NCBI GenBank assembly: GCA_944472155.2
Contig: OX235273.1
Coordinates: 89,150,793-89,214,792 of the forward strand
Origin: Trichobilharzia szidati
Lineage: Eukaryota; Platyhelminthes; Trematoda; Strigeidida; Schistosomatidae
Direction of reading: 5' to 3'
DNA length: 64,000 bases
A model generated the notes under the pieces. That model was not told the origin of the DNA and did not search any database. It saw only the letters and a program-made list of their open reading frames with translations. The position numbers and the translations under genes were made by a program. This document shows positions 46,931 through 57,069 of the stretch, piece after piece. Each line of letters starts with the position of its first letter. Within the stretch, counting starts at the first letter, position 1.

Positions 46931-47730
46931 ACGTTGACCGCTTCACTTACTTGGGAAGTACCATCAGCCCCAATGGGTTGATCTCTGACGAAATCTCAGC
47001 ATGGATACAGAGGGCTAGTTTCTCATATGCCAGTTTACGCCATCTCTGGTGTAGACGCGATATCCGACTATCGACCAAAGGGCGTGTGTACTGCTCAACA
47101 GTCCGCTCCGTCCTCGTTTATGGCTGTGAAACCTGGCCATTGAGAGTGGAAGACATGAAAAGATTAGCTGCCTTTGATCATATGTACCTGCGTTCTATTT
47201 CCCGTGTGAAGTGGTATAATAAGGTGAGCAATATTGAGGTTAGGCGTCGAGTGCTAGGTAAGGAAGGGAAATCAGTCGACGAAACTGTGAAACTAAATCG
47301 ATTGATATGGTTAGGACATGTATTACGAATGAATGCCTAGTCATCGCCTTCCTCGACAATGGGAAATGTTAGCTGATATAGGGTCAGGCTGGAAAAGAGC
47401 TAGAGGCGGTCAAACGAAAACATGGCACCAGTCAATGAAAACTACAACAGTTAGTCTAAGCCACGTAGGAAGGTGTAGACTTTCTGACCGGTTGGGGTCC
47501 TCGGGACGGTAAAAACCAATGGTTGGAAACAATTGGTGACATGGCTCAATGGCTGGCGCAGATGCATCCATTCCTTGTGACTTATGATTTCCAATTAAAC
47601 TGTTTTGTAGGGGACCACTGGAAAACTTGGGAGTACTGGACAGCTGTTTTGGCCTACCTTGGAACTCTTCATCAGTATGCACCAACCAGGGTTCGAATGG
47701 TTATGTAACTAATGTCAGCTCATGATGAAA
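46931..47730 (+). mobile_element. RTE family B copy 2 (recombinant)
   Basis: It begins in the reverse-transcriptase C-terminal region (VDRFTYLGSTISPNGLISDE, CRRDIRLSTKGRVYCSTVRS, VLVYGCETWPLRVEDMKRLA) and runs to the 3' end. Up to 47441 it matches copy 3 (49864 onward), and from 47483 it matches copy 1, so it is a crossover product. The open frame 46885-47340 starts inside the 18S-derived sequence. Confidence 0.9.
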
Positions 47731-48735
47731 TCCTCCAACTAATGTTCATTATTCAACTAAAGTTTCCCTTCATTTTCTTCCTGAAGTCTACAGTTAGAAA
47801 TGTGCATGAATACATTTTGCTATCCAGAATTGGGAGATTAAAAAAACAAATGGAAAAACGTTAATGCATTGTGATGTGAATAGGAAGTTAGGTAGCCTAG
47901 TGGTTTAAGCAGGATACCAAATGCAAATATCTGTCATACCATCCCATATATGTTTATACATGACCATTTCAACTGTAAATCTTGTTGGTTGTGTGTATAC
48001 TTTACTAACTGATTTATGAAATCTGCTTGTTAATTATGCATCAGTTTTACTTAGAACACCAAGAATTTCACCCAATTATCATAGGGATAAGGCCAAATTA
48101 GTCCAAATGATAGTTTCATTTGATTTTCCCTATTGCGTGCTACGAATTCATAAGTTGGTTATATCCATGAAGGGTCTGTAAATTATAGAATGACGTAACT
48201 TCTCACAAAGATAAATTTTTAGTGAATATTTACATCTAATGATACTTTTTCAGTATGATTTGAAATAAGTGTTACCAGCCATTACAAATTAATTTGCAGT
48301 AATTTCATCTGAGAGGTTACCTCAAGTGGAATCATCATAATACAGCTCACTGAAAGATTATGAAATTACATTTTTGGTTGAATGAAATCACGAAATAACT
48401 GCTACTTTGAAGTAGTTTGGATGAACTTCCATGTTATTTGGCCTACCTACTTATAAGTAGTATGATGCAAATTAGTGAAATAATTGGAGTTACAAAAAAG
48501 TTTTTGAGACAATACAGCAAATTCAATCAACATCCCTTTACGTATTCTACCACAAACTTATTCATGGAGTTATACTGAGTGATAAAAGTTAATCATTGTT
48601 TATAGTTCATTCAGCTCTGACTCAATGAGAGAGTAGAGGGGTGTTCACTGAGAGAAGTGGAGATTATGAGTTCCATCTTGCATGAATTTTCACGTTATTT
48701 GATCTACCTACTTATAAGTAGTATGAGAAAACTTT

Positions 48736-49257
48736 GTGTTCGAACACAAACTAGCTGTCAAAAGACATGACATACACTCCCTCATATCACTACATGCAGA
48801 CAACCACGGGCACCAATTCGACTGGGACAATGTTCAAATCTTAGACAAAGGGAACTGCAAAAATGCCAGAGAATTCCTAGAGGCCTGGTATTCAAATGAA
48901 TCAGCAATCAATAGACACATAGAGATTGACAAAATATACCAATCCATACGAAGAAATTCACACAAAAACAAAGTCAAACTTCAGGTCAAGGAAACAGTCA
49001 ACACCAAAACAAGTGAACTAGAAAGTGAGAAGTCACACAAAAACAACCAATCACGTTCAAGGTTAGCAGAAGGAATGACCAACGACATTCAGACCAAAGA
49101 AGCAGCCAGCACCGAGACAAGCAAACTAGGGGATGAAATGTCACACGAAAACAACCAATCACGTTCAGGGTTACTAGAAGAGATAACTAATAAACTCATA
49201 GAGAATTCTAAAAGCTCACTTCACATCGAAGTATGCGCTGAAGATGTTGCTCAGTAG
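48736..49257 (+). pseudogene. Penelope-type GIY-YIG C-terminal-like ORF, second copy
   Basis: Its protein is identical to the one at 45803-46324, so it arose by the tandem duplication. Absence of any change could reflect a recent duplication rather than selection. Confidence 0.55.
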
Positions 49258-49649
49258 AGCAATGAAAGCTTCGCAACCAAACCATCCAGCTCAGAGAACA
49301 CAACCACACCAAAATAGGGGCTTGTTCACTATAGCGTTGCTATGCTCTCTAATATTGCTTATAATAATGGGTCTGGTTAGTCTTGCATGCGGTGTGAGTC
49401 AAACTGGGCTTGTCTTTACTGTACATCACGGATTGACGCGATCATTTATCGGAATAGTTGTGCTTACCTTTATACAAATATAAGTAGTATTGTCTTGAAT
49501 ATTCTACCTGGAGAGAGGGATACCGAGTAGTTGAATCAGCGGATGATACTATACTTAGTTCTGGTCATGCAAGAGACTAGGATTTGTGTGTTCGGTTCTC
49601 CTGAAAATAAATGTATTACCCAGTCGATAGATGTATCATTATGTGAATA

Positions 49650-49863
49650 AACTAGTTGATCCTGTCAGTAGTCATACGCTTATCTCAGAAATTAGACCTT
49701 ACTTGTCTAATAAACACAGCATAAAATGGTGAAACTGCGAATGGATCATTGAATCAGCTATGATTACTTAAATTATATAAACTCCATGGATAATTGTAGT
49801 AATTCTAGTGTTAATACACGCAGTTATACTCTGACCTGCATTTATTAGAACAAAAAATAATCC
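49650..49863 (+). rRNA. 18S rRNA 5'-end fragment, second copy (pseudogene)
   Basis: Duplicate of 46717-46930 with one visible difference (ATACACGCAG instead of ATACATGCAG). It is joined to RTE sequence at the same position. Confidence 0.9.
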
Positions 49864-50860
49864 ACGTTGACCGCTTCACTTACTTGGGAAGTACCATCAG
49901 CCCCAATGGGTTGATGGCTGACGAAATCTCAGCATGGATACAGAGGGCTAGTTTCTCATATGCCAGTTTACGCCATCTCTGGTGTAGACGCGATATCCGA
50001 CTATCGACCAAAGGGCGTGTGTACTGCTCAACAGTCCGCTCCGTCCTCGTTTATGGCTGTGAAACCTGGCCATTGAGAGTGGAAGACATGAAAAGATTAG
50101 CTGCCTTTGATCATAGGTGCCTGCGTTCTATCTCCCGTGTGAAGTGGTATAATAAGGTGAGCAATATTGAGGTTAGGCGTCGAGTGCTAGGTAAGGAAGG
50201 GAAATCAGTCGACGAAGCTGTGAAACTAAATCGATTGAGATGGTTAGGACATGTATTACGAATGAATGCCTAGTCATCGCCTTCCTCGACAATGGGAAAT
50301 GTTAGCTGATATAGGGTCAGGCTGGAAAAGAGCTAGAGGCGGTCAAACGAAAACATGGCACCAGTCAATGAAAACTACAACAGTTAGTCTAAGCCACGTA
50401 GGAAGGTGTAGACTTCCTGACCGGTTGGGGTCCTCGGGACGGTAAAAACCAATGGTTGGAAACAATTGGTGATATGGCTCAAAATCGTTCTCAATGGCTG
50501 GTGCAGATGCATCCACTCCTTGTGACTTATGATTTCCAATTAAACTTTTGTTCTTCGTCATTATTATTCCTTTGTCTCACACCTCTGTTTACTGTCTCTA
50601 ATATGCATTTCTCCTACTTTCTTCTCTTGCTTTGTGTGCTACATGGAGTGTGTCGACTTGAACTGCCGCACATATATGCAAAGTTCTGTCGAAAACAGAC
50701 AGACGTCACTTTTTTATCTGATCGTCCTCAACCTCCTGGCAATTCTATCTTAAACAATGTAACACTATGGTGGTGTGATACAGACAATGTACTCCAATGG
50801 AATATTATTCTCACATATTGCCACAGTTCCATACAGCATTAGCAACAGAATACGACATAT
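49864..50860 (+). mobile_element. RTE family B copy 3
   Basis: Same start as copy 2, but it continues with its own 3' end: ATATGGCTCAAAATCGTTCTC is present (missing in copies 1 and 2), then the 3' untranslated region homologous to 40420-40640 (CACCTCTGTTTACTGTC, ACATGGAGTGTGTCGACTTG). The 3' end is not sharply defined. Confidence 0.85.
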
Positions 50861-50919
50861 CTATTTGAACATTCTGTTTGTTACTAGAGTCAGAATATTA
50901 TTCCCACAGTTCAATACTG

Positions 50920-51158
50920 AGTTATTATTATTATTTATTCCTTTACGTTCCTAGTGGAACATAGGGCTTCAAGATGGAGGCTTGAAGTTTCGGTAGCAGT
51001 GGTGTTTATTTTTTACGGGATATGGTTGCTAGCTTCATGCGCAACCTTCCCTCTTTACCAGTTTTATTACTGGTTTAGCGAGGTAAAAGAGTGCGTCGGC
51101 CGGGGACCGGACCACATATGTGGTTGGCGAGCATTCTACCGCTGTGCCACCGACGCAC
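50920..51158 (-). mobile_element. tRNA-derived SINE with 8-bp target duplication
   Basis: Minus strand: GTGCGTCGGTGGCACAGCGG head whose first 9 bases pair with CCGACGCAC further on, box-B-like GGTCCGGTCCCC, body, and 3' end GAAGCCCTATGTTCCACTAG with AATAAATAATAATAA. CAATACTG at 50912-50919 and 51159-51166 is the target duplication. The last about 40 bp copy the 3' end of the SR2-like RTE family. Confidence 0.9.
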
Positions 51159-51284
51159 CAATACTGCGTTAGCAACAGAATACTATGTATATTTGAACAT
51201 TCTATTTCATATCGTTTAATGTAAGCCAAAATCACACACTCAATGATTGGTTAGACAATATAAAACTATATATATAGCGTATAT

Positions 51285-51473
51285 AATTGGTGGATGGTGA
51301 CTAGCAGTGGAATCCAGGATGCGCATTTCGTACAATTTTGGACTCGTCATCTGGATGTACCTGCATTTCTCAGTGAGTGATGATGTTCCCACCAAGGCTC
51401 GAACCCAGTGCCTATAGTTTCAAACGCCAAAGCGTTATCCACGAGAGCCACTGTCTCTTGTGCAACGGGTCAT
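51285..51473 (-). mobile_element. Smα-like SINE with hammerhead remnant (minus copy)
   Basis: The minus strand reads CACAAGAGACAGTGGCTCTC, GTGGATAACGCTTTGGCG, box B GGGTTCGAGCCTTGG, then ATCCAGATGACGAGTCC, ACGAAATGCGCATCCTGGAT and TCCACTGCTAGTCACC. ATCCAG and CTGGAT would form hammerhead stem I, and ATGCGCAT stem III. The CTGATGA box is degenerate (ATGACGA). Compared with the plus copy it lacks 17 bp including box A, lost between two GTGG repeats. Confidence 0.85.
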
Positions 51474-51625
51474 AATAATTTAATTGCTAGTCACCATCCC
51501 CCAATTAAATACTAATTAAATGCCCAGACATCGTCGAAGCATCTGCTCACGAAGCCGACATGTCAACCTGAGACCGAGCACTTCGGTCCAATCAATCGAC
51601 GGAAAAATCTAAAATTAAATTGATA

Positions 51626-51835
51626 TGACCCGTTGCACAAGAGACACTGGCTCTCGTGGCCAAAGTGGTCTAGTGGATAACGCTTTGGCGTTTGAAACTA
51701 TAGGCACTGGGTTCGAGCCTCGGTGGGAACATCATCACTCACTGAGAAATGCAGGTACATCCAGATGGCGAGTCCAAAATTGTACGAAATGCGCATCCTG
51801 GATTCCACTGCTAGTCACCATCCACCAATTAAATA
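51626..51835 (+). mobile_element. Smα-like SINE with hammerhead remnant (plus copy)
   Basis: Box A is at TGGTCTAGTGGATAACG and box B at GGGTTCGAGCCTCGG. The hammerhead-like region is ATCCAGATGGCGAGTCC...ACGAAATGCGCATCCTGGAT. It forms a near-perfect inverted repeat with 51285-51473 across a 152-bp spacer that itself contains a third short piece of the SINE 3' end (about 51482-51512). Confidence 0.85.
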
Positions 51836-52262
51836 TATATAGCGGTTTGATCACTTGAAAATACAACTTAGCTTCCGTGTCTTGCCTTCCGTTGTTACAA
51901 CACAACTTGTATTATTTGGCATTGATGTAGTCTGAGTAATATAATGATATAGATACTACACTCGATAGTAGTTTTCAATCCCAGTGATTATTAAGATTAA
52001 TTTATCAGCTGGCGTAACCTCTGCATCGAATGTTACCTGTTATTATGTAACAGTCCTTTAAAACTAATTTCCAAGATTTTCCAGTAGAAAACAGGCAGGC
52101 TGTTTTGAATTCTTTACTACTTTACCCATTTTTATTTTCAAATCTGATCTTCAATGGTTACACCAATTTAAGTAATTTTTAAAATAGGTTAGTGGGAATT
52201 TGTTTCTAAGGGAATATTTAGGTGTGCTGCGGTTGTGTAACTAAACCTTCCTGAGTGCAGAT
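51836..52262. other. no gene seen
   Basis: No feature is supported in this AT-rich stretch. Confidence 0.4.
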
Positions 52263-53975
52263 ATTATTATTATCATTATTATTATTATTATTGTTCCCTT
52301 GGATTCCTAGTGGAACAAAGGGCTTCAACTACAAATCTCCACTTGCTTCTGTCTTCTGCTAGAATTTTCACCTGCATCCATGTTAGTCCATACTGTTTCA
52401 GTTCCTCTTCACACCATCTCCTCCATGTCACCCTTGGACGTCCCACTCGAGGGCCTGACGCGCGATGTCACCCAACGGCCTCCTCAGCGAGTGTCCAATC
52501 CATCTCCACTTTCTCCTGCATATTTGTTGACCGATTGGTCCTTGTTTTGTTTCTTCCCATAGTTTCTTGTTGGTTCTTGTTCTTTCCGGCCATCTGATCT
52601 TCACTATAGAGCGAAGACAGCTGTTGATAAAGGTCTGCAACAGGCTGTTGGAAATATTCTTTGTGACCCACCAAGTTTCTGATCCGCATAGAAGGAGCAC
52701 TGACTTGACGTTTGTATTGAAAATCCGAATTTTGTTGTTGATGCTGAGTTGAGTGACTAAGATTTCCAGATTGGTTTCAGGTTGATGAATGTGTTTCTCG
52801 CCTTCCCGATTCTCGATTTGACATCCTTGTCCGTTTCTCCTTTGGTTGAGATAATGCTCCCTAGATAAGTGAATGAAGTAACCTCTTTCAAATCCCTTCC
52901 GTTGATGGTGATTGGCGCTGGATGTTGCTGCTGCTGTTGGTGGTGGTATTGGTTGGTTATTTTCATAACCTCCATCTTGTCTATTTTCACCTGGAGTCCT
53001 GTCTTCTCTTCCAGCTTCTTCAACCAGTTTGTCGGTTTTCGCTTGTAAGTCTTCAATTTTGTGTGACATCAAAGGTAAATCATCCGCGAGATCCAGGTCT
53101 TCTAGATTTTTCACGTCGGTCCAGGATATCCCTGTCTTCTCGTTTCCCACTGTCTGACGCATAATTCAGTCCACCACAATTAGGAATATCATTGGTGATA
53201 ATAAGCACCCTTGTCTGACTCCTGTGTTTACTCCAAACGCCTCGCTGAATTTTCCGTTGTGGATCACTTGACATGTGTCATTGTCGTACAGCTGTTGAAT
53301 AAGGTTGATGAATATTTGTGGTACGCCGTAGTACTTAAGTAGTTTCCAGATTACCTCACGGTCAACGCTGTCTTGTTCTGAGACGTTTGTAGGCGCATAG
53401 CGTTGAATGATTGTAGCCTTCCTTCGTTTTGAGTTGAACCTAGCTGTCATTATCCTAGAGGACATTGGTCCCCACTGCATGAGAGCTTTGGCTGCTGTTG
53501 GTGACATCATGATGGCTACTCCCTCGGTGTGCTTGTGGCTGTCCACTGGGTGATCGGAATAGATTACTGTCTCTCCAGTTGATAGTTGGCACTCTCCACA
53601 TCCGTTACATCTACTCTCGCAGATTCCCAACACTTCTATTATATATCTCCTCATTTCTGCGGCTACCTGTGCAGCCTTTCCAGTTTCGTACATTGTACGA
53701 ATATTCCACGTCCCCATCCTTATTTTTGCTTTCATCGAAAGAAGGCACATCGGCTGATTGGCTTCCCGAAGGCTTTCACCAGCCTGCGTCATTTCACTTC
53801 CCCGATTCCAGCGAAAAATAAGGTTATTGTTTGTATTTTTGGAATTTTTGATATATTTGTGCGTTGAAGTTTTTGTAGTAATTTGGTTAAGTTTTGGGGG
53901 TGGAGTTGCTAACACCACGCCCCAACCCTCCCTCTTTATCCGGGCTTGGGACCGGCTAGAAAACTAGCGAGCTAG
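52263..53975 (-). mobile_element. RTE (SR2-like) element with internal deletion
   Basis: Both ends are present. The 5' end lies near 53970 (minus strand GGATAAAGAGGGAGGGTTGG) and the 3' end is GAAGCCCTTTGTTCCACTAG plus an AATAATAAT tail at about 52263. The endonuclease start KIRMGTWNIRTMYETGKAAQ is followed after about 110 residues by the middle of the reverse transcriptase. So roughly the rest of the endonuclease and the first part of the reverse transcriptase are deleted. The 3' half is frameshifted (52428-53162). Confidence 0.9.
53166..53918 (-). pseudogene. in-frame endonuclease::reverse transcriptase deletion ORF
   Basis: 250 codons. Residues about 67-165 are RTE endonuclease (MGTWNIRTMYETGKAAQVAA, VLGICESRCNGCGECQLSTG, then SSRIMTARFNSKRRKATIIQ and YAPTN). 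From about residue 170 it is reverse transcriptase (YYGVPQIFINLIQQLYDN, GVRQGCLLSPMIFLIVVD), ending before the catalytic ADD box, which lies in another frame downstream (LADD in 52428-53162). The join keeps the frame but cannot make an active enzyme. Confidence 0.85.
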
Positions 53976-54885
53976 TAATCTAGGCAAGGTTGAGAGCAGA
54001 TATGACAGTTTTAATCTTTTTGAATACTTTTGGAAGGGTCCTCATCTTAGAATATCCAATGGTAGCAGAAATACAGTTGTCCAGGGCCTATAGACAAGCA
54101 CATATGTCAGAATTATTTGTAATAATTGGAAACAAGAACAAAATAATCAATATTCTCTTTTATTTTCTTATGGCTATACTTTATAAAGCCAAATTTAGGT
54201 ACCTCATTAAACTTCAGCTAACTTAGTAACTTATTTTCTAAGCTACACATTTATCCAAGTGCATCATCATTATTTTCTTCGTTTTTTTTCAACTCACACC
54301 AAAGTTTGATTTTCATCTCCTCAAGTCTTGTTCGTTTTATTTCATTTTGGTTTCTTGAACACTAATAATTCGCCTAATTACGTATACAGTCTCCCCTTAT
54401 AAATCTCATATTGTAATCCTCAGTGGTTTTCGTTTTATAAGAATATTTTTGTTATAAATGTGATAAAGGTTTGTCAAATTTTAACTTAATCGATTTTTAT
54501 TTAGTAATGACACCTACTGTACTATTCTTATTCTGGCAAATATGTCCTTTTAAATGTCAACACTCTATTATAGTTTGATGCATTATATTATTACAGATTG
54601 TATGTAGATGACGAAAATCTACGCTAATGTTTGTTCCTTATAATGAAGAAAATATTTATGAAAAGTACTTCTAACAGATCTAAAATGAAGCGTCAGTCAT
54701 TCTATTTTTCCCAAACTGTATTCCGTATATCATTTGTATTACTGGGAGCAATTGTCTTTGAAAGACCAATAAAGCTGTACATTATTGTACTTCTATTTGA
54801 ACACATACAGATCATTGAAGTTTTTCTGTTTTAACTAACTCTAATGATAACATGAAACGTGGTGAACTAAAGTGCCTTCTACAGC
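53976..54885. other. no gene seen
   Basis: AT-rich. Short ORFs (53990-54226, 54631-54834) show no domain. Confidence 0.4.
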
Positions 54886-55335
54886 TTGCCTACTGCTAGT
54901 AAAATAAAACTGAACCCTGTCTTGAAAAGAACATATTCAGCTGCCAAGCTTGTATGTGCTTATCAAACAACCATTTGTTTAAGACAATCAAAAGTAAACA
55001 AACTCCCACCTCATGGTACGTCCAACTGTGCCACAGCATATACATTGGAAGAACAGAGAGAAGGGTTATTGTCCGCATTTCTGAAAACATACCAAAGAAC
55101 ATGAAACTAAAGGGCTCACAGACATTAAACAGTGAGATTGTGCGACATCTATTGGGTACTGGCCATGTTGTGGACAATCTGAAGGCCTTCAAAATAATCA
55201 ACAAGCAAAAGAAACCTAGCTTGTTACGTTTTGCTGAGGCGATCGCCATCAAACGATTAAAACCAAATCTATGTACGCTGGGAGAGACAGTAGTGATAAC
55301 AACGTATATAAATTTTACCAGGTTTTCTTCTGTCC
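54886..55335 (+). mobile_element. Penelope-like GIY-YIG fragment
   Basis: The linker LKRTYSAAKLVCAYQTTICL is in the frame at 54886. The endonuclease domain is in the frame from 54954: CHSIYIGRTERRVIVRISEN, then NSEIVRHLLGTGHVVDNLKA and LLRFAEAIAIKRLKPNLC. IYIGR is the GIY-YIG core. It differs clearly in sequence from the fragment at 36213, so a second Penelope-like family is present. No inverted terminal repeats were recognised here. Confidence 0.75.
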
Positions 55336-55604
55336 TATTTAGAAAAATTTCATTCTTACGTCTGAACTTGACTCACCCTACCCCCCAGGGTCTTTTTCGT
55401 TATTTTATAAGGACATATTTTTTGTGGTTAAGCAACCTATTATGTCTCATACTCTTTCTAGTAAAACTTTGTTTCTACCCACAAAAATCTGTTGAACTCT
55501 GTCATTTTGTTTCCAAGCTTATTCATTTAATTTTCCTATAAATAATCAGTCTTTTTCACTTTTAATTATTTAACAACTTACACCATTTCGGACTAATGTT
55601 GCTT

Positions 55605-56895
55605 CTTATTTATTTATTTATTCTATTTGCATGCATACATCTCATCCAACACCTATACGACAATGCTGCATGCTCCACAACGGGAAACTTACAGAATACT
55701 TCGAAGTGAGGACAGGAGTAAGACAAGCTGGCTGCCTACTATCGCCAATGATTTTCTTGATTGCAGTAGACTGGATAATGCGACAAACAGTGGGCAATGA
55801 GGAAACAGGCATAAAATGGACCCACACAAAAAACCTGGAGGATCTGGACTTCGCCGATGATATATGTCTGATTTCCCACAAACTGGAAGATATGCAAACG
55901 AAAAGCAACAAGTTGGCGCTGGAAGAAGCATCAAAGATAGGACTTCAGGTGAACATAGATAAAACAGAGGTGATGAAAATTCCTGGGCAACACCACCAAC
56001 AGCAACAACAGACAACGATCAGCATAAATGGGAGGAACCTGAAAGAAACAACCTCCTTTACCTACCTGGGAAGCATCGTTTCAACTACAGACGGAACTGA
56101 CGAGGATATCAAAGCAAGAATCGGAAAAGCAAGACAAGCTTTCACTACTCTCAAGTCTGTGTGGAGGTCAACAGCACTACTTCAGCATCAAAAATAAGAT
56201 CCGGATTTTCAACTACATTGTGAAGTCAGTCAGTGCTGCTATACGGATCAGAGACTTGCACTGCGCGTCATAAAGAGCATCTCAAACAAACTACAGACCT
56301 TCATTAACAGTTGTCTTCGCTCAATACACCGCTCAAGATCAGATGGCCGGCCAGAAAAGATCAGCAGCAGGTAGGGATCTCTTGGAGCGAACCAACCAGG
56401 AACCGATTGTGAAACAAATAAGCAGGAAGAAATGGAGATGGATTGGTCATACTCTGAGGAAACCATCAAGTGACATCACTAGACAAGCCATTGCTCGAGT
56501 GGAACCCGAAAGGGAAGCGGCGAGTCGGTCGTTAGTGTGAGGGTGACTTGGAGGAGGTCATGTGAAGAGGAGATGAAAACGTGTGGGCATACCTGGAGCC
56601 AAGTGAAGACTCTAGCAGAGAACCGAACTCAATGGAGACGCACGGCTGAAGCCCTATGTTCCTGTAGGAATTAAAGGATACAATAATAATAATAATAGTA
56701 ATAATAATAATTTGCATGCGTATCCAATGGAACATAGGGCTTCAAGTTTCCGCTTTCAAATTTGCGTAGCGGTGGGTGTTTTTACGCGACGTGGTTGCTA
56801 GCCTCACGCCCGACTTTCCCTCTCTACTGAGATTACTACCAGCTAGGCAAGGTAAAGGAGTGTATCGGTCGGGGATCAAACCCCTACCAATTACT
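55605..56895 (-). mobile_element. tRNA-derived SINE split by the RTE insertion
   Basis: Joining 55605-55634 to 56720-56895 gives one minus-strand SINE: box B-like GGGGTTTGATCCCC near 56878, body, then AAGCCCTATGTTCCATTGGA and a TGCAAATAGAATAAATAAA tail. The SINE was there first, and the RTE copy landed in its tail. Confidence 0.75.
55635..56709 (+). mobile_element. RTE (SR2-like) copy inserted in a SINE, 10-bp target duplication
   Basis: 5'-truncated in the reverse transcriptase: [71 protein letters not shown], and 3' end GAAGCCCTATGTTCCTGTAG plus an AATAATAATAATAGT tail. ATTTGCATGC at 55625-55634 and 56710-56719 is the target duplication. There is one extra residue (A) within the conserved GVRQG motif. 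Confidence 0.95.
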
Positions 56896-57069
56896 CCTTG
56901 TCATCGTGAGAAAAAAGTATGTTCAAATCTTTAGTGTAATTCATATTTTGTATTGTTCAGGTTGTAGCCGGTTGAGAAGAATCCTCGAAGTAATAAAAAA
57001 CGAGCTCATATTATCCTGGTACATTTGTCATTCTTGCTTTGTTCAGGTTTATAAATTAGTTTAATCAGT

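Larger units (their letters stand above)
44509..47441 (+). repeat. tandem duplication, unit 1 (2,933 bp)
   Basis: This unit repeats at 47442-50374 with an offset of exactly 2,933 bp (for example ORF starts 45803 and 48736). I found no difference in the first about 2.1 kb and roughly ten substitutions in the last 0.8 kb. The unit contains the 3' end of RTE copy 1, a GIY-YIG-like ORF, an 18S rRNA fragment and the start of an RTE copy. Confidence 0.9.
47442..50374 (+). repeat. tandem duplication, unit 2 (2,933 bp)
   Basis: Second copy of 44509-47441. Differences from unit 1 cluster late in the unit: C to T near 49602, ACATGC to ACACGC near 49818, GATCTC to GATGGC near 49915, two in CATATGTACC to CATAGGTGCC near 50117, and others to about 50245. 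Confidence 0.9.
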
